Positions 1 through 4,962 of a DNA stretch of 5,558 nucleotides are shown piece after piece. Both the position numbers and the translations under genes were made by a program. The notes beneath the pieces are model-generated. The model did no database searches. It worked only from the letters and a program-made list of their open reading frames with translations, and was not told the origin of the DNA. Every line of letters starts with the position of its first letter. Positions within the stretch are counted from its first letter, which is position 1. The DNA is from Geodermatophilaceae bacterium (GTDB taxonomy: Bacteria > Actinomycetota > Actinomycetes > Mycobacteriales > Geodermatophilaceae): positions 1 to 5,558 of the forward strand of contig JACCTM010000401.1 of the NCBI GenBank assembly GCA_013812385.1. The letters run 5' to 3'.

Positions 1-1809
1 GTGCAGGAACTCGCGCTGGCACAGCTTCCGGAACTGGTTGCCCGACAGCGCCTTCTGTTGATCATCGAGGTAGTTCCACAGGTTGAGCAGGGCAAGGAAG
101 TCCGAGGTCGGGTCGGCGAAGCGGGCGTGTGCCTGATCGGCCTGGGGACGCTTGTCGGCTGGACGTTCGCGGGGGTCCTGGATGGACAGTGCCGAGACGA
201 TGACGAGCACCTCGTGCAGGCAGCCGTTGCGATCGGCCTCGAGGATCATCCGGCCCAGGCGCGGGTCCACCGGAAGCGCAGCGAGTTGTCGCCCGATGGG
301 GGTCAATCTGTTTCGTGGCGTGCGGTGGGTCGGGTCGGACGTCGCGGGTCGGGTTCGCTCAAAGGCGCCCAGCTCTTCCAACAGGGCGATGCCATCAGCG
401 ACCGTGCGGCGGTCCGGTGGATCCAGGAAGGGGAAGGCCGCAATGTCGCCGATACCGAGAGCGGTCATTGCGAGGATCACCGAGGCGAGGTTGGTGCGGA
501 GGATCTCCGGATCGGTGAACTCCGGGCGGGACTCGAAGTCGGCCTCGGTGAACAACCGGATGCAGATGCCGTCCGACGTTCTCCCGCAACGGCCTTTGCG
601 CTGGTTCGCCGACGCTTTCGAAATGGGCTCGATCGGGAGCCGCTGGACTTTGCGCCGGTGGCTGTACCGGGAGATCCGCGCCGTACCCGGATCCACGACG
701 TACCGGATACCTGGAACGGTCAGCGATGTCTCGGCGACGTTGGTGGCCAGCACGATTTGGCGACCGGTGTGCGGGGCAAAGACGCGGTGCTGCTCCGCGG
801 CGGACAGCCGGGCGTACAGGGGCACGATCTCGGTGCCCGGCAGCGCGACGGTACGGCCGCGGAGGGCTTCGGCCGTGTCGCGGATCTCGCGCTCGCCGCT
901 GAGGAAGACCAGCACGTCCCCGGAGCCGGGTTCGGTGGCGAGTTCGTCGACGGCGTCGAGGATGGCTTGGAGCTGGTCGCGGTCCGGGTCGGAGTCGGGG
1001 TCATCCGGGTCGGTGACCGGCCGATAACGAACCTCGACCGGATACGTACGGCCGGAAAACTCGACCACCGGGACCGGCTTGCCGAGGATGGTGGCGAAGT
1101 GCTCGGCGAACCGCGCCGGATCGATCGTCGCCGAGGTGATGATCACCTTGAGATCCGGTCGGCGGGGGAGAATCTCGGCGAGATACCCGAGCAGGAAGTC
1201 GATGTTCAGGCTGCGCTCGTGGGCCTCGTCGAGAATGATCGTGTCGTACTGGGTCAGCAGCCGGTCGCGGGTGATCTCGGCCAGCAGCACGCCGTCGGTC
1301 ATCAGCTTGACCAGGGTGTCGTCGGAGACGTCGTCGGTGAAGCGGACCTTCCACCCGACGGTCGTACCGAGCGGCGTGCCCAACTCCTCGGAGATCCGGG
1401 CGGCGATCGTACGAGCGGCCAGGCGCCGGGGCTGGGTGTGGCCGATCAGCCCGCGGATGCCACGGCCGAGTTCCAGGCAAATCTTGGGCAGCTGGGTGGT
1501 CTTGCCCGATCCAGTTTCCCCGGCCACGACGACAACCTGGTGTGCGGCAATGGCGTCGGCGAGGTCCGTCCGGGCCTCGCTGACCGGCAGCTCCGGCGGA
1601 TAGTTGACCGCCGGGACGGACGTACGACGGCGTGCTATCCGTACCTCCGCCTTGTCGATCTCCGCCACCAACTCCGCGGTCTGGCGCTCCCGTTGCATGG
1701 GGTCTTTCGCCGTACGGGCCCGGTCCAGGCGTCGCCGCAGCCGCTGCTCGTCGCGCAGCATCAGCGCGGGCAGCCGAGCACGCAGCTGGTCAAGCGTCTG
1801 GGCGGTCAC
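1..1809 (-). CDS. hrpA: ATP-dependent RNA helicase HrpA, DEAH-box (N-terminal 603 aa; 3' part off the left edge)
   Basis: This is a cytoplasmic superfamily-2 RNA helicase that uses ATP to remodel RNA; in other bacteria HrpA has been tied to mRNA processing and rescue of stalled ribosomes. Reading the minus strand gives an unbroken frame with all helicase motifs in order: Walker A GETGSGKT (residues 97-104), TQPRRLAA (motif Ia, about 125-132), DEAHERS (194-200), SAT (226-228), the LATNVAETSLTVPGI segment (354-368), and motif VI QRKGRCGR (403-410), a spelling typical of HrpA. A winged-helix/HA2-like region follows to the window edge. Family members are about 1,300 aa, so roughly half is missing because of the window boundary, not truncation. 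The GTG at 1809-1807 was chosen because GGAG lies four bases upstream and an in-frame stop lies at 1839-1837 with no ATG, GTG or TTG between. The N-terminal helical stretch rich in Arg and Glu is normal for the family. It is divergent from the neighbouring toxin-antitoxin pair. Confidence 0.95.
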   Translation of the reverse strand, partial: MTAQTLDQLRARLPALMLRDEQRLRRRLDRARTAKDPMQRERQTAELVAEIDKAEVRIARRRTSVPAVNYPPELPVSEARTDLADAIAAHQVVVVAGETGSGKTTQLPKICLELGRGIRGLIGHTQPRRLAARTIAARISEELGTPLGTTVGWKVRFTDDVSDDTLVKLMTDGVLLAEITRDRLLTQYDTIILDEAHERSLNIDFLLGYLAEILPRRPDLKVIITSATIDPARFAEHFATILGKPVPVVEFSGRTYPVEVRYRPVTDPDDPDSDPDRDQLQAILDAVDELATEPGSGDVLVFLSGEREIRDTAEALRGRTVALPGTEIVPLYARLSAAEQHRVFAPHTGRQIVLATNVAETSLTVPGIRYVVDPGTARISRYSHRRKVQRLPIEPISKASANQRKGRCGRTSDGICIRLFTEADFESRPEFTDPEILRTNLASVILAMTALGIGDIAAFPFLDPPDRRTVADGIALLEELGAFERTRPATSDPTHRTPRNRLTPIGRQLAALPVDPRLGRMILEADRNGCLHEVLVIVSALSIQDPRERPADKRPQADQAHARFADPTSDFLALLNLWNYLDDQQKALSGNQFRKLCQREFLH

Positions 1810-1897
1810 CGTGCTCCATCGAGGCAGAGTCGAGCCTCAACGGTAGGCCGTAGCAACCCGCACCCTTCCGCCATGGTGCTGCTCGCGGGGGCAATTG

Positions 1898-1912
1898 CAT
1901 GTGCAGAACATG
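1898..1912. promoter_or_regulatory. Inverted repeat, candidate operator of the first toxin-antitoxin pair
   Basis: CATGT-GCAGA-ACATG is a perfect 5-bp inverted repeat with a 5-bp spacer, just upstream of the antitoxin start. A second inverted repeat, ATGTG-ACA-CACAT, lies at 1924-1936 and shares the ATGT half-site. Ribbon-helix-helix antitoxins of the FitA/VapB type bind such short repeated half-sites and repress their own operon, alone or with toxin. The arms are short enough to arise by chance, so the operator role is inference. Confidence 0.4.
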
Positions 1913-1918
1913 TATCGT
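1913..1918 (+). promoter_or_regulatory. Possible -10 element (TATCGT) for the antitoxin-toxin operon
   Basis: TATCGT sits directly after the 1898-1912 inverted repeat. A transcript starting about seven bases further on would begin at or near the GTG at 1926, so a leaderless mRNA is conceivable, as is common in actinobacteria. No convincing -35 hexamer is seen at 17-18 bp spacing, so this is a weak call. Confidence 0.25.
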
Positions 1919-1934
1919 CATGGATGTGACACAC

Positions 1935-2156
1935 ATGCTGCAGGTCCGAAACGTTTCGGCTGAGACGCTGGCCAGCCTGAAACAACGGGCGCGCGCAGCC
2001 GGGATGTCGTTGTCCGACTATGCCCGAAAAGAGCTCGAACGGGTCGCGGCGACGCCGACAGCTGAGGAGCTCTTCGCGGTGGCCCAGCTGCGGGCCACTC
2101 GGTTCTCGGCCGACGACGTGGTGACCGCCGTGGCCCAAAGCCGCGAGCGTCCGTGA
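1935..2156 (+). CDS. vapB: Type II antitoxin, ribbon-helix-helix (FitA/VapB-like)
   Basis: This 73-residue protein should neutralise the PIN toxin encoded next and repress the shared promoter. Residues 2-40 read as a ribbon-helix-helix DNA-binding domain: a short beta strand (LQVRNVS), then two helices around ETLASLKQRARAAG and MSLSDYARKELERVA. This matches the FitA-like pattern 'xQVRNVxxExxxxLKxRAxxxGxSLSDYxxxELE'. The remainder (TAEELFAVAQLRATRFSADD and on) is the toxin-wrapping tail with a final helix. I chose the ATG at 1935 because family members start at M-(L/I)-Q-V-R-N-V and a GGA lies about 10 bases upstream. In-frame alternatives are ATG 1920 and GTG 1926, the latter possible on a leaderless transcript, and ATG 1899, which would overlap the putative operator. 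The toxin gene follows in the same frame after 60 bases. Confidence 0.88.
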   Translation: MLQVRNVSAETLASLKQRARAAGMSLSDYARKELERVAATPTAEELFAVAQLRATRFSADDVVTAVAQSRERP

Positions 2157-2181
2157 CGGCTCGCGGCCCCCGATGGCGCTG

Positions 2182-2195
2182 GCTCCGCTGGGAGC
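2182..2195 (+). other. Small hairpin between antitoxin and toxin genes
   Basis: GCTCC-GCTG-GGAGC forms a perfect 5-bp GC-rich stem with a 4-base loop in the 60-base gap between the antitoxin stop and the toxin start. The only GGAG of the gap lies in its 3' arm, but it is some 22 bases from the TTG start, too far to act as a normal ribosome binding site. It could damp toxin translation or do nothing. Confidence 0.25.
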
Positions 2196-2216
2196 GGCGT
2201 ACGTCCGGCCCAACGG

Positions 2217-2621
2217 TTGGTTAGCCGCCTGGTCGTGGACGCTTCGGTGCTGGTCACGGCCTTGGGCGAGGGGGGCGCTACCGGAGCCGTGGTCAGAGAA
2301 GCCCTGCGCGGTGGCACCGATGTGCATGCGCCGCATCTGATCGATGTCGAGGTGACGCATGCGTTGCGCGGGATGGCGCGCCGGGGCGTGGTGGACGCGG
2401 CCGAGGCCGGCGATATTCTTGCCGCGGCGCTGATCTTTCCGCTGACCCGCTGGGGGCTGCTCGGCTTGATGCCGCGGGCCTGGGAACTGCGGGACAGTGT
2501 CAGCGCCTACGACGGTGCCTATGTCGCACTGGCCGAGGCACTGGACGCCGAACTACTGACCCTCGATGCCCGGCTCGAAAGAGCCAGCGGACCGACCTGC
2601 CGCATTCGGGTGCCCGGGTGA
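2217..2621 (+). CDS. vapC: PIN-domain ribonuclease toxin (VapC/FitB family)
   Basis: This is a 134-residue PIN-fold endoribonuclease, the toxin partner of the preceding ribbon-helix-helix antitoxin. VapC enzymes cleave tRNA or rRNA using Mg2+ or Mn2+ held by conserved acidic residues. Those residues are present: D8 in LVVDASV, E45 in IDVEVTHALR, D99 in SAYDGAYVALAEAL, and D117 in LLTLDARL. Length is normal for the family and the frame is intact, so the toxin looks active. The start is a TTG; no ATG or GTG occurs upstream in frame back to the antitoxin stop, and the next in-frame start (GTG 2235) would remove the first beta strand carrying the lead-in to D8. No Shine-Dalgarno sequence is visible before the TTG, suggesting weak initiation that would keep toxin below antitoxin. 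Target RNA cannot be told from sequence. Confidence 0.9.
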   Translation: MVSRLVVDASVLVTALGEGGATGAVVREALRGGTDVHAPHLIDVEVTHALRGMARRGVVDAAEAGDILAAALIFPLTRWGLLGLMPRAWELRDSVSAYDGAYVALAEALDAELLTLDARLERASGPTCRIRVPG

Positions 2622-2639
2622 CCTGCAGCGAGTAAGACT

Positions 2640-2706
2640 CCCCGCGATCATGGCGCTGTGACCACATTTCGGGCCGAATACTGGTCACAGCTCCATGATC
2701 ACGAGG
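2640..2706. repeat. 67-bp imperfect palindrome in the intergenic spacer (REP- or MITE-like)
   Basis: The element is symmetric about base 2673. The main arms GATCATGGCGCTGTGACCA (2646-2664) and TGGTCACAGCTCCATGATC (2682-2700) pair at 18 of 19 positions. Pairing resumes outward at 2640-2641 and 2643-2644 and inward in a mini-stem TTCGG-G-CCGAA (2668-2678). Overall 27 of 33 base pairs match. It lies 18 bases after the toxin stop and ends about 50 bases before the DUF2786 start. As RNA it would fold into a long stem on either strand and could end transcription of the toxin operon, although no T-tract follows. Size, symmetry and intergenic position fit a repetitive extragenic palindrome. No second copy is visible in this window. 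Confidence 0.75.
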
Positions 2707-2758
2707 GATTTGGCCAGCCACCGAGGCGATGTCGGAGCCGATCCGCAGAATGGTGGAC

Positions 2759-3598
2759 ATGAGTGAGAAGTACCTGGCCAAGATCGCCGCGCTGCTTCGC
2801 AAGGCGGAGTCGACCGACAACGAGCACGAGGCCGACGCTTTCTTGCAGGCGGCGCAGCGGCTGGCCACCTTGTCCTCGGTGGACCTGGCCGTCGCCCGAT
2901 CTCATATCGCGGCCGCGCAGAAGCGGGCGACGCCGACCCAGCGAACGGTCGCCATCGGCGAACCGGGAAAGCGCGGGCTGAAGACCTACGTCCAACTCTT
3001 TCTGGAGATCGGCCGGGCCAACAACCTGACCTGCGACATCGCGTCGAACTCCAGCCGGGTCTTCGCCTACGGGTTCGACACCGACATCGATGCCGCGGAG
3101 GCGCTGTATGCCTCGCTGGTCGTGCAGATGGTGCGAGCCTCGGATGCCTACATCAAGTCCGGCCGGTACGCCGAGGAGTTGGTCGCTCGCCAGGTCCGGG
3201 TCGAGGGCAGCGGCCGGTACAGCCGATGGTCTGGCCAGATGCGCTACGACTACGTGGAGCAGGAGCGGCCGGTCCATCCGAGTACGGCGCGGATCAACTT
3301 CCAGTTCGCCTTCGCGCGGCGAATCGGCAAGCGCCTGGCCGCAGCGAAGCAAAGCGCCCAGCAGCAGGCGGTTGCCGAGGACCGGGGCAGCGGCGTCGAG
3401 CTGGTGTTGCGAGCTCGCGAGGTCGAACTCGCCGACCACTACAAGGCGACGTCCACCGCTCGCGGCTCCTGGCGAGCGAGCAGTGCCAGAGCCGGTTACT
3501 CTGAGTTGTCCCAGCGTGCCGGGGACAAGGCGGGGCGTACGGCGAAGCTCGGCGCACAGATGGCAATCGGCGGTGAGCAACGCCGGATCGGTGCCTGA
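2759..3598 (+). CDS. DUF2786 domain-containing protein of unknown function
   Basis: This is a 279-residue, soluble, basic protein with no signal peptide or membrane segment. Residues 1-45 match the DUF2786 pattern: a helical KIAALLRKAESTDNEHEADAFLQ stretch followed by AQRLAT...VDLA. A second conserved block (about 75-135) has the layout seen after DUF2786 in many proteins: YVQLFLEIGRANNL, then a strand VFAYGFDTDIDAAEALYASLVVQM. A third block, INFQFAFARRIGKRL (about 179-193), is also typical. The C-terminal 80 residues are rich in Ala, Gln, Arg and Ser and look helical or disordered. I chose the ATG at 2759 because homologs begin a few residues before KIAALL; in-frame ATGs at 2729 and 2750 and GTG 2753 are alternatives. 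It is probably cotranscribed with the metallohydrolase 66 bases downstream. The biochemical role is not known; DUF2786 proteins also occur on phages and mobile elements. Confidence 0.85.
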   Translation: MSEKYLAKIAALLRKAESTDNEHEADAFLQAAQRLATLSSVDLAVARSHIAAAQKRATPTQRTVAIGEPGKRGLKTYVQLFLEIGRANNLTCDIASNSSRVFAYGFDTDIDAAEALYASLVVQMVRASDAYIKSGRYAEELVARQVRVEGSGRYSRWSGQMRYDYVEQERPVHPSTARINFQFAFARRIGKRLAAAKQSAQQQAVAEDRGSGVELVLRAREVELADHYKATSTARGSWRASSARAGYSELSQRAGDKAGRTAKLGAQMAIGGEQRRIGA

Positions 3599-3626
3599 TC
3601 AGTCGTCGCCACGGATATATGGCCCC

Positions 3627-3677
3627 GCCGTGACCGAACCAGCGCCGTTGACCGAGCCGCGCCGTTGACCGAACCAG
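3627..3677 (+). repeat. Three tandem 17-bp direct repeats over the metallohydrolase start
   Basis: Units are GCCGTGACCGAACCAGC (3627-3643), GCCGTTGACCGAGCCGC (3644-3660) and GCCGTTGACCGAACCAG (3661-3677). Each carries a potential start codon (GTG 3630, TTG 3648, TTG 3665) followed by codons for Thr-Glu-Pro. Because 17 is not a multiple of three, only the third copy is in frame with the metallohydrolase. The first two share a frame that ends at TGA 3666-3668. Confidence 0.75.
3630..3668 (+). other. Possible 12-codon leader ORF overlapping the metallohydrolase start
   Basis: GTG at 3630 opens a reading frame encoding VTEPAPLTEPRR whose TGA stop overlaps the TTG start of the metallohydrolase (TTGA, 3665-3668). 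A TATATG hexamer at 3616-3621 lies eight bases before this GTG and could be the -10 element of a leaderless transcript, although no -35 is seen. Ribosomes finishing the leader could restart at the TTG. It may equally be a by-product of the tandem repeat. Confidence 0.25.
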
Positions 3678-4198
3678 AGTCTCCCGATGCGGACATCCCG
3701 GCGACGCGGGATCGTCAACGGAAAAGGCTGTATGACGCCGAGAACCTGGTGCATCGGCTCTTCGACCGATCCGCTGACTTTCCGGTCGTCGAGGTGGCCG
3801 GCTCGCGGCTGACCCTGCCCGTGGAGCGGCACTTCGCCACGCTGGAGTCGGTGCAGGCCTACGTCGATGCGGTCCTTACCATGCCGACGATCCGGACCCG
3901 GTGGCCGCGTGCGGCGGTACCGGTCGCCGTACGAGCACGCAGTGGTCAGCACCAGGCCGACTATCAACGCCTCGTCGCGGTCATCGCCGTACCCCTGCAT
4001 GCAAGAAACCGAGCCTGGGCGCTACGGGAGCTGGTGATCCTGCACGAACTGGCCCATCACCTGGCCGATGCCGACGAGGAGCCGCACGGCCCGGGCTTTG
4101 CCGAACGATTGGTCGCGGTGACCAGTGCTGTGGTCGGCGAGGAGGCCGGCTTCCTACTGCGGACGACGATGTGGGACAACGGCGTACGAATCGGCTGA
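3665..4198 (+). CDS. Putative zinc metallohydrolase with HExxH motif (TIGR04338-like, SprT-like signature)
   Basis: This is a 177-residue soluble protein predicted to be a zinc-dependent hydrolase or peptidase. The core is VILHELAHHL, giving zinc ligands H127 and H131 and catalytic E128, followed by EEPHGPGFAERL, where H141 is the probable third ligand. The HExxH plus HGPxF arrangement resembles SprT/WSS1-type proteases, though the rest of the protein differs. The N-terminal segment RDRQRKRLYDAENLVHRLFDR and the C-terminal MWDNGVRIG fit my recollection of the actinobacterial TIGR04338 family. The TTG at 3665 is the only usable start: the frame is open back to the stop of the DUF2786 gene but contains no ATG, GTG or other TTG. 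No clear Shine-Dalgarno precedes it. It follows the DUF2786 gene by 66 bases and is likely in its operon. Substrate unknown. Confidence 0.82.
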   Translation: MTEPESPDADIPATRDRQRKRLYDAENLVHRLFDRSADFPVVEVAGSRLTLPVERHFATLESVQAYVDAVLTMPTIRTRWPRAAVPVAVRARSGQHQADYQRLVAVIAVPLHARNRAWALRELVILHELAHHLADADEEPHGPGFAERLVAVTSAVVGEEAGFLLRTTMWDNGVRIG

Positions 4199-4278
4199 TT
4201 CAGGCAAGTCCTGTGCGTGGCTCTCGCGATGACCGCGGGTTGCATGTCGTCGTCGCGCGTCTCGTAGTGGTCAGAGCG
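4199..4278. other. Convergent intergenic spacer, no feature seen
   Basis: These 80 bases separate the converging stops of the metallohydrolase and the second VapC toxin. I see no strong hairpin with a T-tract and no additional coding region, so any transcription terminator here is not evident. Confidence 0.5.
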
Positions 4279-4689
4279 TCAGGCGAAGATCTCACAGCGG
4301 GCGCCCACTGCGGCGTACGTACCGAGAGCGCGTCCGTCTCTGGTACCCAGCGCCACATCGCTGGCCGCGGCGGCGAGTCCGACCAGGGCGTCGTAGACCG
4401 CGCCGCCGCTGACGGCCAAGGTCGCCAGGATGCGCGGCAGCTGCTGGGCTGCCTCCGCGGTCGGGGCGATGGCCGGCGCGAAGCGTGACTCGATCAGCTG
4501 TACGGCGTCCTGAGCGCTCACGCGGGCATCGTTCGGCAGACGGGTCAGCACCGAATAGGTTTCGGCGAGCGAGTGCGTGGTCAGCACCGGCGTTCGGTCA
4601 CCCAGCTGTCGGCGTACCAGCTGGTGTGCCGTATGCGAACTCAGCAGCAGTGGGACGGCCGCGCTGGTGTCCAACGCGAGCGTCGTCAC
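4279..4689 (-). CDS. vapC: PIN-domain ribonuclease toxin (VapC family)
   Basis: This is a second, distinct PIN endoribonuclease of 136 residues. Metal-binding acidic residues are all visible: D7 in LALDTSAAV, E43 in HSLAETYSVLTRLP, D100 in GGAVYDALVGLAA, and D118 in LGTRDGRALGTY. The 'HxLxExxxxLTRLP' and 'GGxxYDALxxxxA' spellings are characteristic of the actinobacterial VapC group that partners AbrB-type or ribbon-helix-helix VapB proteins. The ATG start overlaps the TGA of the antitoxin by four bases (ATGA), a classic arrangement that couples toxin translation to antitoxin translation. The frame is intact, so the toxin is presumably functional. It is not a duplicate of the toxin at 2217-2621: the sequences differ outside the catalytic residues. 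The RNA target is unknown. Confidence 0.92.
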   Translation of the reverse strand: MTTLALDTSAAVPLLLSSHTAHQLVRRQLGDRTPVLTTHSLAETYSVLTRLPNDARVSAQDAVQLIESRFAPAIAPTAEAAQQLPRILATLAVSGGAVYDALVGLAAAASDVALGTRDGRALGTYAAVGARCEIFA

Positions 4690-4922
4690 CGACGTTGAGC
4701 GTCGATCAGCCCGAAGACCATCGCGTCGTCGACGGTTGTGGAAGACGTTGCGACCAGCTCCCCGTCGACGGTGCGAAGGCGGGCGGTCCGAGACGTCGGA
4801 ATCAGGGCGAGGCCAGAACCGTACAAACTGAGTTCGACTGTGCTGCCGGCGCGCAGCCCCAGGGCATCACGTAACGCCTTCGGAACCACTATGCGACCGA
4901 CGGAGTCGATCGTGGTCTCCAT
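4686..4922 (-). CDS. vapB: Type II antitoxin, AbrB/SpoVT/MazE swapped-hairpin fold
   Basis: This 78-residue antitoxin should block the overlapping PIN toxin and bind its own promoter. Residues 3-46 fit the swapped-hairpin AbrB pattern: TTIDSVGRIVVPKALRDALGL, then AGSTVELSLYGSGLALIP. The tail (about 47-78, with VDGELVA and DDAMVFGLIDAQRR) resembles toxin-binding C-termini of such VapB proteins. The ATG at 4922 is well placed for the domain and only three codons precede the conserved TID. There is no Shine-Dalgarno sequence upstream; a leaderless transcript is plausible because TAGCGT lies seven bases before the ATG. It begins 40 bases after the antiporter stop on the same strand, so it could also be read from the antiporter transcript. 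Confidence 0.92.
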   Translation of the reverse strand: METTIDSVGRIVVPKALRDALGLRAGSTVELSLYGSGLALIPTSRTARLRTVDGELVATSSTTVDDAMVFGLIDAQRR

Positions 4923-4938
4923 TGGTAGGACGCTACCA
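4923..4938. promoter_or_regulatory. Inverted repeat overlapping a possible -10 element, candidate operator of the second toxin-antitoxin pair
   Basis: TGGTAG-GACG-CTACCA is a perfect 6-bp inverted repeat directly against the antitoxin start. On the minus strand it contains TAGCGT (4935-4930), which could be a -10 hexamer placing the transcription start at or next to the ATG. Protein bound here would block the promoter, the expected autoregulation by an AbrB-type antitoxin. No clear -35 is seen. Promoter and operator roles are inferred. Confidence 0.4.
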
Positions 4939-4962
4939 GGAGGTTGCCAATCACGGTCGAAA

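Noticed and set aside
1..1929. A 642-codon open frame on the plus strand across the helicase region
   Set aside because: Its translation shows no recognisable domain, is very rich in Arg, Gly, Asp and Val, and lies opposite an unmistakable DEAH helicase. Long open antisense frames are expected from third-position GC bias.
2699..3580. A 293-codon open frame on the minus strand opposite the DUF2786 gene
   Set aside because: It is low-complexity Arg/Gly/Leu-rich sequence with no family resemblance, and the plus-strand protein has conserved domain blocks. Treated as a GC-bias shadow.
3648..3670. TTGACC hexamers in the 17-bp repeats as -35 promoter elements
   Set aside because: No -10-like hexamer lies 16-18 bases downstream of either copy, and the hexamers are explained by the repeat unit encoding a start codon plus Thr.
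4201..4213. CAGG-CAAGT-CCTG as a terminator hairpin between the convergent genes
   Set aside because: A 4-bp stem with no T-tract is too weak, and such matches are common by chance.
3901..4488. A 195-codon plus-strand frame spanning the end of the metallohydrolase and the second VapC
   Set aside because: It bridges two well-supported genes in other frames, and its translation is compositionally biased with no recognisable motif.
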